A stretch of DNA of 64,000 nt. Source: Acytostelium subglobosum LB1 (Eukaryota > Evosea > Eumycetozoa > Acytosteliales > Acytosteliaceae). The notes beneath the pieces were generated by a model that ran no database searches, had not been told where the DNA came from, and saw nothing but the letters and a program-made list of their open reading frames with translations. The position numbers were made by a program, and so were the translations under genes. The DNA lies in assembly GCF_000787575.1 (NCBI RefSeq), contig NW_012236524.1, positions 615,665 to 679,664 of the forward strand, given 5' to 3'. Positions 48,606 through 58,682 of this stretch are shown piece after piece (position 1 is the stretch's first letter; each line of letters begins with the position of its first letter).

Positions 48606-51600
48606 TTACATTTGAGCACCTGTTGTCGTAGTCGCCTGTGATGATGACGATGTCACCAAAAGCACCTTCTTGATTGCCATTAGCTTCTCGCTGATGTTGA
48701 CACTCTCCCTGTCAGAGGTGAATGTGTTCTCAGTGCCCAGCTTTGACACTGTATCAATCTGGAAGAATATCCTCTCGAGCAATGGGTCCAACGTCTTCTT
48801 CAAAGTGGTCAGTTGACTCTCGTCGGGTATCGGCGCCATCACCTTGACATCGGGTGGCTGCTGGTATCTGTTCTCCGTGTACAGCTCGTGCAATATCTGT
48901 TTGATACTCCTGATTGACTTGCCAATATCGATGGCCTCTGGCAGCGATGCGTGCTCCAGACCCTTCTTCATGACTGTCAGTCTATCCACTATCTCCTTGG
49001 TTGTCTTGCGACTCTCTTGAGCGTAGGACTTGCGCTTCGATGGTGTCAGTGGCATTGACGCGTCGCCTCCACCACCACCGCTGGATGACAAAGGTGATTG
49101 CTGATTCGATGTTGAGGTTGATGATGATGAGGACTGCAATGAGTTGCGGCCAGAGCTTGGTGCTCCATTGTCCTGGCCACCACTGCCACCTGATGGCATG
49201 GCTTGGTCTACGATTGACTTGAGCTTACTAATGATCTGTGCCAATTGAATAACATGCTCCTTGTACAAGAGTGTGTGTAGCTTGGTCTTTAGAACAAAGA
49301 TGTACTCTGAGAGGTCTTCGATGGCCATGTGAGCAGCACGCTTCAACTCAAAGTGTTTCAGCTCGTCGACGCCCGTCGGTGGATTGGCCAACTGTTCATT
49401 TGATAGCACATGTATCGAGTAGTTTGGTGGCTTGTTGAACTGTTGTAGGAATGACTTTATATCATTCTTATGTATGTTGAGCTGTTTCTCTGACGATTCC
49501 ACAAGATGCTATAGTAATATGAGGTGGTTAGTCCATGCCTTCCAATCAATCAATCAATCTCCCGTGATCTGACTTACTCTCTTTGAGTCGCGAAGTGCTG
49601 TCGATAGTTTGATGGTGACACCATAACTTGTCTCTTTCTCAATGCCCTTGGCAATGGCTCTTAGTTGGGTCCAGATGTGCTCACTGATCAGTGACTCTGT
49701 AGTTCCCTTGATCTTGTTAATCTTCTCGGTTGTGTCTGTGTCCAGTGTAGTCAGCAGTGTCAGTGTGATTGGCTTGGAGTTGGGACTGGTTACTGATGAT
49801 GGTGATGATCCAACATTATTGTTGTTGTTGGTGGGGCCATTGTTGTTGTTTGATGAGGAAGTGGGAGTCGAAGGAGTCTCCCCTTCACCCTTTGAAGGCG
49901 ATGGTCCTTGATTCAAATCGAATGCTGACAGAGTCAGTGGCAAGGATGGCCTAGGTGGCGCTGCACTTGACCGCCTGCTGATACTGGAAGGTGTAGATTC
50001 GTTGTTGTTGTTGTTGTTGCTCTTTGATTGAGGCGCTGTTGGTGATAGGGAATTTGACGCAGCATTGGCAATAGATGGTGGACTGCTCGTCGTGGACTCT
50101 TGCTTGGCGGATGAAGTTGGAGTTTGAGGGTTGGCTGATGATGAGGATGATTGTTCAATTGTTGATGAGGATGTTGGTGACAGATGTGAGGACTCCTTGT
50201 GAGGAGAGCCACTGATGTTCAAAACGGGCGGCAATGATACAGGGGATACGGGCGGCGAGCTTGGCTTGCGCGCACCGTTTTGGCTGGAGGACGCCTGAAG
50301 GGGCGGTTTGATCTTGATGATGGTTGTAGTCTGTTGAGTGTTCTGTTGCTTGGGGATTGTAGGCAGCGACAGCTTGGGCGATTGCTGTGGGTTGGTAGCA
50401 TTGGTCAGCTGTGTCTGTGTGCTGATCTTGTTCAATCCAATCGTTGGGTGTTGCTGTGGCGTCGATGAGGGCGACGCAGAGTCGCCGGCGCCACTTGCCG
50501 CACCGTGACTGTTTGTCGCCGATCCGCTCTGATGCGATGGTATGAAAGGTGTGGCCATCGCCTGGATCTTGGTAGTGGGCACCGTTGGCGACTTTGTCAC
50601 ACTCTCAAACTCGTCTATCCACAACCTAACAATGTCCTCCGTATTGATCCTATCCTGCTTCATATAGTATATCTCTTCCTCGGGTCTCAGAAAGGCGCCC
50701 GTGAATATGGCCGCCAGCGACTGAGCGTCCAGCTTTGTCTGGGAGCTATTACAATGCACTCGCCACAACAAGTCCAACACTGCCTTTATCGTCGTCCTGA
50801 AGCCCTGTGGCAGATATGCCAGGAGGAACCTATAAGCCCACAATCTATCTTGATGTGATAGGATAGCTTGATGGATTGATTGAGTGAGTGAGTGACCAAG
50901 ATGAGGGGCAATGGCTGGTGACTGGATACATACTGTGAGTCAAGAGAAAGCTATCGTACAGTTGGAAGGAGAAGAGTGGCTCGGACAGGGATAAGAGGTA
51001 TTGCTTCAGCATCTCTGCCACCACAAATGGACTGTTTGTGAACGATGACAGTTGTATCTGTTCAATGTCATTGGTGATGCTCATCTCTGTTTGGGGAGGA
51101 GGATGAAGATGTTAGAAAGAGGCCGAGCCAATCAATCAATCAACAACGACATCGATGAAGACATACCTTTGAGCAGTTTCTTTTTACATTGTTGTACATC
51201 GATGTCTAGCGAGTCGGATGGCTGTTGTACAAAGATGTTCTCAAGGGCGACGCCCTTGACGAGGAGGAATCGGATGAACTTTAGGAGGATGGGTGGCGGC
51301 TCAGACATGGGCGGCAGTGTCACGCCATGCAATAGATTGACAGGCGAGCTGATATTATAATGATCGATCGGTGTGGTTGATGAGAGCGCAGATGACGATG
51401 GCAGAGGGTTGGACACCAATGGTGAAGCTGCATTGGCAGAAGTGGCAGCTGCACCCATTGTTGAAGTCGATGGTTGTTGTTGTTGTTGTTGTATTTGTCC
51501 ATAATGTTGTTGCTGTTGTCTTGATCCAGTCAATGGATGATTCAAAGTATGATTGATGGCACCACCCAACAAGTTGTTATTACTGCTGCCACCTGGTTGG

Positions 51601-51701
51601 TTCGATGCCAACACTGGACTTGAGTTGACATTTGCAGCCGACCCAATGCTCAAAGATGTTGTAGGTGGTGGTTTTGCGTTTGCTTTACTCTTCCAAGCCA
51701 T
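48606..51701 (-). CDS. RhoGAP-domain protein lacking the arginine finger
   Basis: Four exons: 51701-51167, 51086-50934, 50848-49578, 49508-48606; 953 aa. The RhoGAP fold is recognisable over about residues 130-310: PPILLKFIRFLLVKG, then SPFVVAEMLKQYLLSLSEPLFSFQLYDSFL, LLAYLP, KLDAQSLAAIFTGAFLRPEEE. But where active RhoGAPs have GIFR, this protein has NIFV (residue 158 is Val), and the conserved Asn of the NLAxxFxPNL motif is missing (SLAAIFTGAFL). It should not stimulate GTP hydrolysis by the usual mechanism. Residues 320-650 are Ser/Pro/Gln/Asn-rich; the C-terminus (650-953) is helical (HLVESSEKQL, ELKRAAHMAIEDLSEYIFVL). The ATG at 51701 (MAWKSKANAK) is preferred over upstream non-ATG codons. 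Confidence 0.85.
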
Positions 51702-52757
51702 CGATATCAATGTCTATATATTCTGGTTCTAGTTATGTATCTGGTTCTGGTAATGGTTCTGTTTGTTTGTTACACGCTGAATGATGTTGATGATGATGAT
51801 GATGCCGCTGCTGTCTCAACGTTTGAATGATTGAATAAATAAATAAATAAGTATAATAATGAATGAATGAATGAATGTACAACTAAATAATAATAATAAT
51901 AACACAACTACTAAGGCAGGTGATGTGAATGAACAACTAATGATTAAGTAAATATGATTGATGTGAATATAATGGGATTGGGATAATAACAGCAACAACA
52001 ACAATAAGAACACCGTGTCGTTGATATTAAACAAGATAAGGATAGATAGGTTGGTAAGATAATAGTCCTTTGCGACTTGGTCCATCCATTTTTTAATTTA
52101 GCTTCAAATGCAAGTATCCAGCCAAGCTAGTTGCATTCATGTATCATGATACATACACACTCTCTTCTCTGGCATGCAATTGATTGAGTGAAAGGTGAGT
52201 GTATTGGATGGGTGGGTGAATGAGTCCCCATCGAAGTCAGATCTCGCCTTTGTCTTCAAAAATGGATGGTTTGGGTGGGTTTCAGATAATATGTGTGTTC
52301 GATCTTGATTAGTTGCTCGTCAATGTTCCGTGTTGGTGTTGAACATACAAACACACAAATATTGTCAACAACATACATGTACTTACTTAATTTGCGTAAC
52401 TTGTGGTGGATGGGATGGAATGGATGATTGATTGATGACAAGATGTTGCCGACAACATTTCGCGTCCATGTAACAACATCAACCCATAGTTGTACATCAA
52501 CTTCATGCACCAATGTACTTCAACACATCCAATTGACTTGACTTGAACTTTCCAAAAAAGATAAGTTATATATCTTGTTGTTGTTGTCTCTTATGATATG
52601 GATAAGTTGTCCACCTTGATTGATTGATTGAATGAATGATTGATTGACTGGAAGGGGAATTTCAGAAATGGAATGAAGTAATATACGACTTTCAAAGTGT
52701 CACTTTGCCAACTCACTAACTCACTTTATCCCGACAAGTAAGTGAATGAATGAATGA
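51702..52757. other. Intergenic, divergent promoter region
   Basis: Between the RhoGAP-like gene (-) and the RCC1 gene (+). Contains AATA and GAAT runs (51838-51870) and TGTTGTTG stretches. Two minus-strand ORFs (52085-51816 and 52513-52256) were examined and not accepted. Confidence 0.55.
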
Positions 52758-54564
52758 ATGATGTTATGTATAAGAAGTAGACAACATTGTTTGTTACATA
52801 GTCGTAGTGGACTATTTCAAGTATTAGATAGTTCGACAACAACAACAACAACAGGTTATGTTGGAATTAGGTCTATATCATTCTTGAAACGTCTGTTTAA
52901 GTCATGGCGACATGAGGTCGACGATGATGATGTACATTCAACAACTCAATCAAACTCAACTGTCAAGTATCAATCGATAGGTGATGCATTAAAGTCTGGC
53001 AAGTCATCATTGTCACCTGTAAGTAGCAATAGTTAGTAGTTCATTGTTTGATTGATCGAATGAATGATGGTATTGACCTTGAAGCATGATATGATGTTAG
53101 GGATTCCAATGGAGCAAACCAATGCCTGCATCAGCAGCATCAAGTACAACAGTATTCAAACCAACAGCAGTATATTCAATTGGTAACAACAATCAAGGTC
53201 AACTTGGATTGGGTGATTGCAAGTCAGAGTCAACCTTTAGCTTCCTAGACTCATTATCCAACGTCTCTGTAAAGTCATGCAAGTCATCACTCTTGCACAC
53301 TGCACTCCTGACACGTAAGTACTCAATCATTCAATCATTCATCGATGATCACTTGTCTAACAACCTACCCTCATTAGACGACCACGACATGATGACTTGG
53401 GGCGCTAACTTGCACTTCCAGATTGGACACAAGGGAGGTGCAAATACGAGCATCTTCCCAAGCTTTGTAGAGAGTCTGCCGTTCTCTGTAAAGGCTGGCG
53501 CATTCCCAAAGGATGCTATTTTGGACTTGGCATTGGGAGGATGGAACTCATTCGCGCTGACAAAGGCTCCTCGCACTGGCGCCTCACACATCTATACTTG
53601 GGGCAACAATGCATGTGGACAGATGGGCATCGGAAGCATATTCAACATTCAAACCCCGTCCATCATTCAATCGCTGGCCACCTTCAACATTGTGCAGATT
53701 GCCAGTGGTGGATTCTATCACACGCACTTCCTAACGGACAAGGGCATGGTGCTCAGCTGTGGACGCTCGGTCGATGGACAACTTGGAATATCCAATGTCA
53801 TTGCCGGTGGCGGCGGAGGCGATGCGGACAACTACGTAGCCATTCCGATCAGGGCCGACCTGCTCTCAGACATTATCGTGAGATCTATCACATGTGGAGT
53901 CTTCCATTCGTTGGCCATTGATGACAAGGGAGATCTGTATCAATGGGGCCGAGGCGAGCTGAGGAAGGAGAGCAAGGATGATGTTCATTACAATCCGATG
54001 AACCAATTCAATCGATATGACAGGACTGCTGACATGGACAGAGTGTCCAAGATCACTGGCATCGAGGGTCGAGTGATCCAAATCGCTGCAAGTGACAACC
54101 TCTCATTCGCACTCACCGACGATGGTGTGCTCTACCAATGGACGTGCATGGACCTCACGCCCATCAAGCTTGCTCATCCCGAGTTCAACAATCACAAGAT
54201 CATTCATATTAGTACCAGTCCAACGCATACAGGTGTCATCCTACGACCTGACGACATCGAGTCATCATCGTCATCATCATCAGCAACAGCAGCAGCATTG
54301 ACTGATGTTAATGATCAATCAAACAACAGCAACAGCAATAGCAACAATAAGGTATTTATATGGGCGAATCGATCATTCTCATTGGACAAACAGTTACATG
54401 GCAGCATGTTCTCCACGGTCACCGAGACCAAGCAACTGTTCAACTTCCCAAGCGATCACCAAGTCGTGGACCTTTCATTAGGCGCTCACTACGCTGTTGT
54501 CTTGGCCGAGCAACGAACTACCAACAACGCCAACACCGCCAACACAACCATCACCCAGAGCTAG
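52758..54564 (+). CDS. RCC1-repeat protein, possible mitochondrial targeting
   Basis: Three exons: 52758-53018, 53101-53314, 53378-54564; 553 aa. The second intron is 63 bases and stop-free, so the frame also stays open if retained; splicing gives ALLTHDHDMMTWGAN, a better RCC1 repeat. Repeats include YSIGNNNQGQLGLGD, YTWGNNACGQMGIGS, LSCGRSVDGQLGIS and YQWGRGE, enough for a seven-bladed propeller if the weaker ones count. The N-terminus (MMLCIRSRQHCLLHSRSGLFQ..., with FLKRLFKSWRH) is basic and low in acid for 60 residues, like a mitochondrial presequence; an RCC1L-type mitochondrial role is a guess. Ser and Asn runs interrupt the last blades. Convergent with SPT1, 63 bases apart. Confidence 0.88.
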
Positions 54565-54627
54565 ATCAAATAGATTGATAGATTGATTGATTGAAGTTTA
54601 TAAAGATATATAATGATGTCAAGAGAC

Positions 54628-56376
54628 CTACTTTGTAAACACTTTGCTGGCCACCTCCTTGATGGTGGACGCTGCGAAGCGCATGTGATCTTGGGTGAGC
54701 GCGGCGTTGACACAGAGACGAATCGATGGCTCTGGCAAGAACTTCTCAGTGTCGACGTACTTGGCGCGAGTGATCAGCAGACCCTTGTTGAGTGACTCGA
54801 CGACGATCTGCTCGAGAAGGTCTTCATCCTGGTCGCGATTGCCTGTCGAGTGGGTGGCCTGCACGCGCAGATGCAGCACGGGCGACAGTGGCGAACCAAA
54901 CAGCTGCAGGCCGTTGATGTCCTGCAGTTGCTTGAAGATAAACTCAATGTTGTTTGAAAGCTTGGTCAGTAGGGCCGGGTCCCTTTCCAGCAAGTCGATG
55001 GCCTTTGTAGCCGATGTGGCCAAGAATGGTGGGAGCGAGGCGGAGAACACGTAGCCGACGCAGTTGAGTCTCTGATGAGTGACGACCTTCTCGTCACCAA
55101 CACAGAATCCACCTCCTGATGAGAATGAGTTGGCCAAGCTTGCAGTTGTGATCTCAATATCGTTTTGCTGATCACGTGATTGATAGAGTGAGTGAGTATG
55201 GTTGGTGATCATGCATAGAGTGATTGATTGATCGATCGATGCTTACATTGATACCAAAGTGCTCGGTGATTCCACGTCCAGTCTTGCCAAGAACACCTAT
55301 CGAGTGTGATTCATCAATGATGATTCTGAACTTGTACTTGTCCTTGAGCGCCATGATCTGTGGCAGGATGCACAGGTCACCTGTGTTGTAATAGATACCC
55401 TCCAGGACGACGAACTTCCTTGTGATCTTTCCCTTCTCGCCGTGCGTCTGAGTCTGTTCGAGCACACGTGTCAAGTCCTTGATGTCGTTGTGGTTGAAGT
55501 AGTGCAGACGACTACGTGACAGCGCCAAGCCGACCTGGATGGGCTGCGAGATGCACTTGTCTGCGATGATGATATCGCCAATCTTGGAGAACGAGGGGAT
55601 GGTTGTCGAGACTGTCGCGTAGCCCGACGAGTACAGAATGGCTGGGCATGGGTACTTGAGGAACTCGCCCAGACGCTTCTCAAGATCAAGATGAACATCG
55701 ATCGTTCCGTAGAATCCTCTGGGTCCACAAGCGCCAACACCATACTTTCTAATAGTCTTCTCTGCGTCAGCCTGTTATTCATTCGTTCATTGTTTGTTTG
55801 TTAGTATGTATGTTTGATTGAGTGAGTGATTGGAATTATTCCAGAGCGTGATCGAGTGTGATTGATTGAGTGATTGAACGGTTCCAGGATTGAGTGATAG
55901 TGTGATTGAGTGTGATGATTGAATGATTGATCGATTGATCGATGATGTATGAGTGACTGGAATAGTCCCAATCTACGATCAAGTGATTGAGTGTGATGAT
56001 CGAATGAATGTATTACCTGTATCTCTGAGTTACCAATGAAACCTAGATAGTTTGAGCGAGCAAGGTTGAGCACGTTCTCTTGGCCATTGACAGTGACGTG
56101 GGTGGCGTTGGATGCCTCGGTGATGGTGATGTTGTTCTTTGAGTTTCTGATCATCATTGGCGTCAACTTTGGTGCCAAAGGTATGGGTCGCCACTCACGC
56201 AGCAACTCCTCCTCTTCAGCCTTTGACAAAGCATCAGTATGTCTTGGTTTAAAAGGTCTCTTTGTCAATAGATATACAATGAACAACAACATCACACCAT
56301 GTATAATAAGATGTGGTCCTCCATTTGCTGTCAAATATTGAAATGCACTATCAAATGTTTGAGTTATAAATGACAT
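54628..56376 (-). CDS. SPTLC1: Serine palmitoyltransferase subunit 1 (LCB1/SPTLC1)
   Basis: Three exons: 56376-56017, 55771-55247, 55167-54628; 474 aa, as in human SPTLC1. With LCB2 it condenses serine and palmitoyl-CoA, the first step of sphingolipid synthesis, at the ER. A membrane helix (residues about 22-40, HLIIHGVMLLFIVYLL) precedes the aminotransferase-like fold: LARSNYLGFIG, KYGVGACGPRGFYGTIDVHLDLE (split over exon 2), VVLEGIYYNTGD, IIIDESHSIGVLGKTGRGITEHFG, YVFSASLPPFLATSA. As expected for subunit 1, the PLP-binding lysine is absent (SLANSFSSGGGF where LCB2 has TKSFG), which separates it from LCB2. Confidence 0.96.
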
Positions 56377-56747
56377 TATTATTATTATTATTATTATTCT
56401 TATTATCTGTTTATACTAATATATATATATAATTAAGATGTGAATGATAAAGTAGAGTGTTTGCAATGTGATGTGATTGAAGTGATTGTCCCGCTGGTCT
56501 TAAAGTTTGAAAACGAAAAAACACTCATATTCAAAGATTTTGAATTATTTATTTGATTTTGGAAGGTTAGATATAGATTAATGATCATTTGACAACTTTA
56601 GTGGATGGATATCCCATTCCTGGTCAATAATTGGTCATTCCAACAAAGATGCAAACAACATGTTTTCCAAACATCTTGAATTATTGAGGCTTGGAATGAT
56701 TCCATATCATCCATCTGCCAATCAATCAGAGTCCACCAGGTGATTAA
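56377..56747. other. Intergenic spacer
   Basis: An (ATT)n run lies directly upstream of the SPT1 start (56377-56398), followed by AT-rich sequence and the 3' flank of the F-box-like gene. I see no gene. Confidence 0.6.
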
Positions 56748-58133
56748 TTAGTCCCAATCATCATTGGCAAAGTCTGTGTTGCGAACGTATACTATCCAAT
56801 GCCATGTTGACTTATTGACCAGTGATGGATGTTGGATAACAAGTTGATTGAATTGATCAAATTTGTCTTGATCCACTATTATCTCTTTGTTCTTATCTGT
56901 TAAGTTATAAAGATATTGAATAGTTGTGTTCTTGCTAAACCATGAACATAGTGTATCAAAATGGTTGTTGTTGATCAAGTTGAATAGATCGGCAGAGATT
57001 GATTGTGACTCAAAGTCATGATGGAAGAGCATCTCCATCATGGGGTGCTGACGGAAGTGTCGCACCTGGTTAAACGACTTGACAAACTCAATGTCAATGG
57101 TCTCGACCTGAGGATGGCTCTCGTCATACGTGAACTTGATCAGTGGTCTTGTGATCGCGGGTGGACGACTGAACCGATCAAACATCAATGATAGGTTGGT
57201 GATCTTGCACTCGGGCGACTGCATCAAGTACTTGTTGACATCATCATTCAATGCATTGTTGTACTTGAACGTTGTGAGTGTATCGCGTGATGTCGTCTGG
57301 ATGTAGTCGAGGAGTGCCGCTTGGAATGGTTCCCCGCCAACATCCATCATCATCAGTCCCAGATGAAGCACCAGTGATTGCAATCTAATACCATTGATCG
57401 TTAGGGACTGAATGATTTCGGTCATTCGTTGGAATGTGATTTGACAAAAGATGCTCAGGTCATCGATGATCCTTAGCTTCTGAAGATTGCGCAGTGCTGG
57501 GAAGGACAGCAGTGATGCGGGGGGTTCGCAACTAACGCGGATTGACAAGTAGGCCAGGCCGCCATCAGGCAGCGCATCGAGCACTTCCCCAAACTCCTCT
57601 TTAAATCTTTTATCATAGACTGTTTGCCAAGACTTGAGTGATGTGCCAATGTTCACGGATGACTTATTGTTGACGCCACTGATCAGGCTGAGCGTGTCGT
57701 ATATCCTTGCCCACAGATATCGAAGTGTAGGAGTTTGATCATCCACAAACAGCACAGGACGGAGTGTCTTCAATGGTATTACACCGCCTCTTGAGTGATT
57801 ACTATACACCAACAATGATCGGAGTGTGCGTTGGTAGAGTGGGACAAATACTTGGTGATCGCCATTGTCATCGTCACTTTGAGGAGGCACAACGATTCGT
57901 CCATGATCGACCAATTCTTCAAGTTCATCGAGTGAAGAACAACGTAGTGTATCATTGATGTATCTTGCAATGAATGAACGTATTCGTTTGGATATGAGAC
58001 TTAGTGATAATCTCCATCTTGCTGCCTCTGGACATCTCTTTGGACTAGTAACAGAATTCCAAGAGAATTGAATGATCATGTTGATCAAGTATTCACTAAG
58101 TACTATATGTTGTTGTTGGTGTTGTTGATCCAT
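56748..58133 (-). CDS. F-box-like/leucine-rich protein of a dictyostelid family
   Basis: Single exon, 461 aa, from ATG at 58133 (MDQQHQQQH). The first 70 residues (IVLSEYLINMIIQFSWN...RWRLSLSLISKRIRSFIARYI) have the helix pattern and the LS.IS...R.FI signature of F-box-like motifs common in this genus. The remainder has scattered leucine-rich strands (LRNLQKLRIIDDLSIFCQ, GIRLQSLVLHLGLM) like the large paralogous F-box-like families of dictyostelids. It may act as an SCF substrate adaptor. It is only distantly like the tandem pair at 26-32 kb. Confidence 0.8.
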   Translation of the reverse strand: MDQQHQQQHIVLSEYLINMIIQFSWNSVTSPKRCPEAARWRLSLSLISKRIRSFIARYINDTLRCSSLDELEELVDHGRIVVPPQSDDDNGDHQVFVPLYQRTLRSLLVYSNHSRGGVIPLKTLRPVLFVDDQTPTLRYLWARIYDTLSLISGVNNKSSVNIGTSLKSWQTVYDKRFKEEFGEVLDALPDGGLAYLSIRVSCEPPASLLSFPALRNLQKLRIIDDLSIFCQITFQRMTEIIQSLTINGIRLQSLVLHLGLMMMDVGGEPFQAALLDYIQTTSRDTLTTFKYNNALNDDVNKYLMQSPECKITNLSLMFDRFSRPPAITRPLIKFTYDESHPQVETIDIEFVKSFNQVRHFRQHPMMEMLFHHDFESQSISADLFNLINNNHFDTLCSWFSKNTTIQYLYNLTDKNKEIIVDQDKFDQFNQLVIQHPSLVNKSTWHWIVYVRNTDFANDDWD

Positions 58134-58682
58134 TGTGGGTGGCAATAGTCCAGAGTGTTGTCTCTATCTGTATGTTATTAACTCATCCAATGATCTGGTC
58201 CCATGAATGAGCCAATGATTATTCATTTTTGGAGACGACAATTCTCTATCTTTTCCTAGATTGTTCAAAGGTAAATATCCATCATCACGATTGTCTCTTT
58301 AGATTTGTTGTTTGTTTGATTGATTGAATATCTCCACCCTGAAATTGAATGATAATTCAGGAATCATTCCAGGTTAGTTTTTCCATCGACCAAATAATAA
58401 TTTGAATGTTGATGTTCTTATAAGAACATTTATACTATTTAACTTATAAACTATCAATACTTGAAAGACAGAGGTAGAATCAACATGGTTCAAACGATTG
58501 ATTGTTTTGTTCAGATAATTATAAAGTGTCCCATAAATGAAATTATACTTCCAAGAACAAGTTTTGGCGCCATTTTGTAAACAAAGATACTCTAATTGGC
58601 AACTCACACATTCTCTTCACTTCACTTGTCATTACCATTAGATACAGATATATATATATATATTAGATAGATACAGCAGAGA
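58134..58682. other. Intergenic, divergent promoter region
   Basis: Between the F-box-like gene (-) and STAG (+). It contains an 18-bp perfect palindrome (listed) and a TATATATATATA run about 25-35 bases upstream of the STAG start, which may serve as its promoter. An ORF at 58607-58374 does not look coding. Confidence 0.6.
58412..58429. repeat. 18-bp perfect palindrome ATGTTCTTA|TAAGAACAT
   Basis: Both halves match exactly with no spacer. It sits in the divergent promoter between the F-box-like and STAG genes and could bind a dimeric regulator. No known factor is assigned. Confidence 0.6.

Noticed and set aside
51816-52085. 89-codon minus-strand hydrophobic ORF
   Set aside because: Leu/Ile runs come from GTT/AAT repeats read in one frame; no further support.
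52256-52513. 85-codon minus-strand ORF upstream of the RhoGAP-like gene
   Set aside because: It contains repeat-derived stretches and a donor-like GTAAGT, shows no recognisable motif, and lies in a promoter region.
54628-56376. Missing PLP lysine in serine palmitoyltransferase as a sign of a dead enzyme
   Set aside because: Subunit 1 normally lacks this lysine; LCB2 provides it.
58374-58607. 77-codon minus-strand ORF in the STAG promoter
   Set aside because: It lies across the palindrome and AT-rich promoter, has no family resemblance, and its codon use is unlike neighbouring genes.
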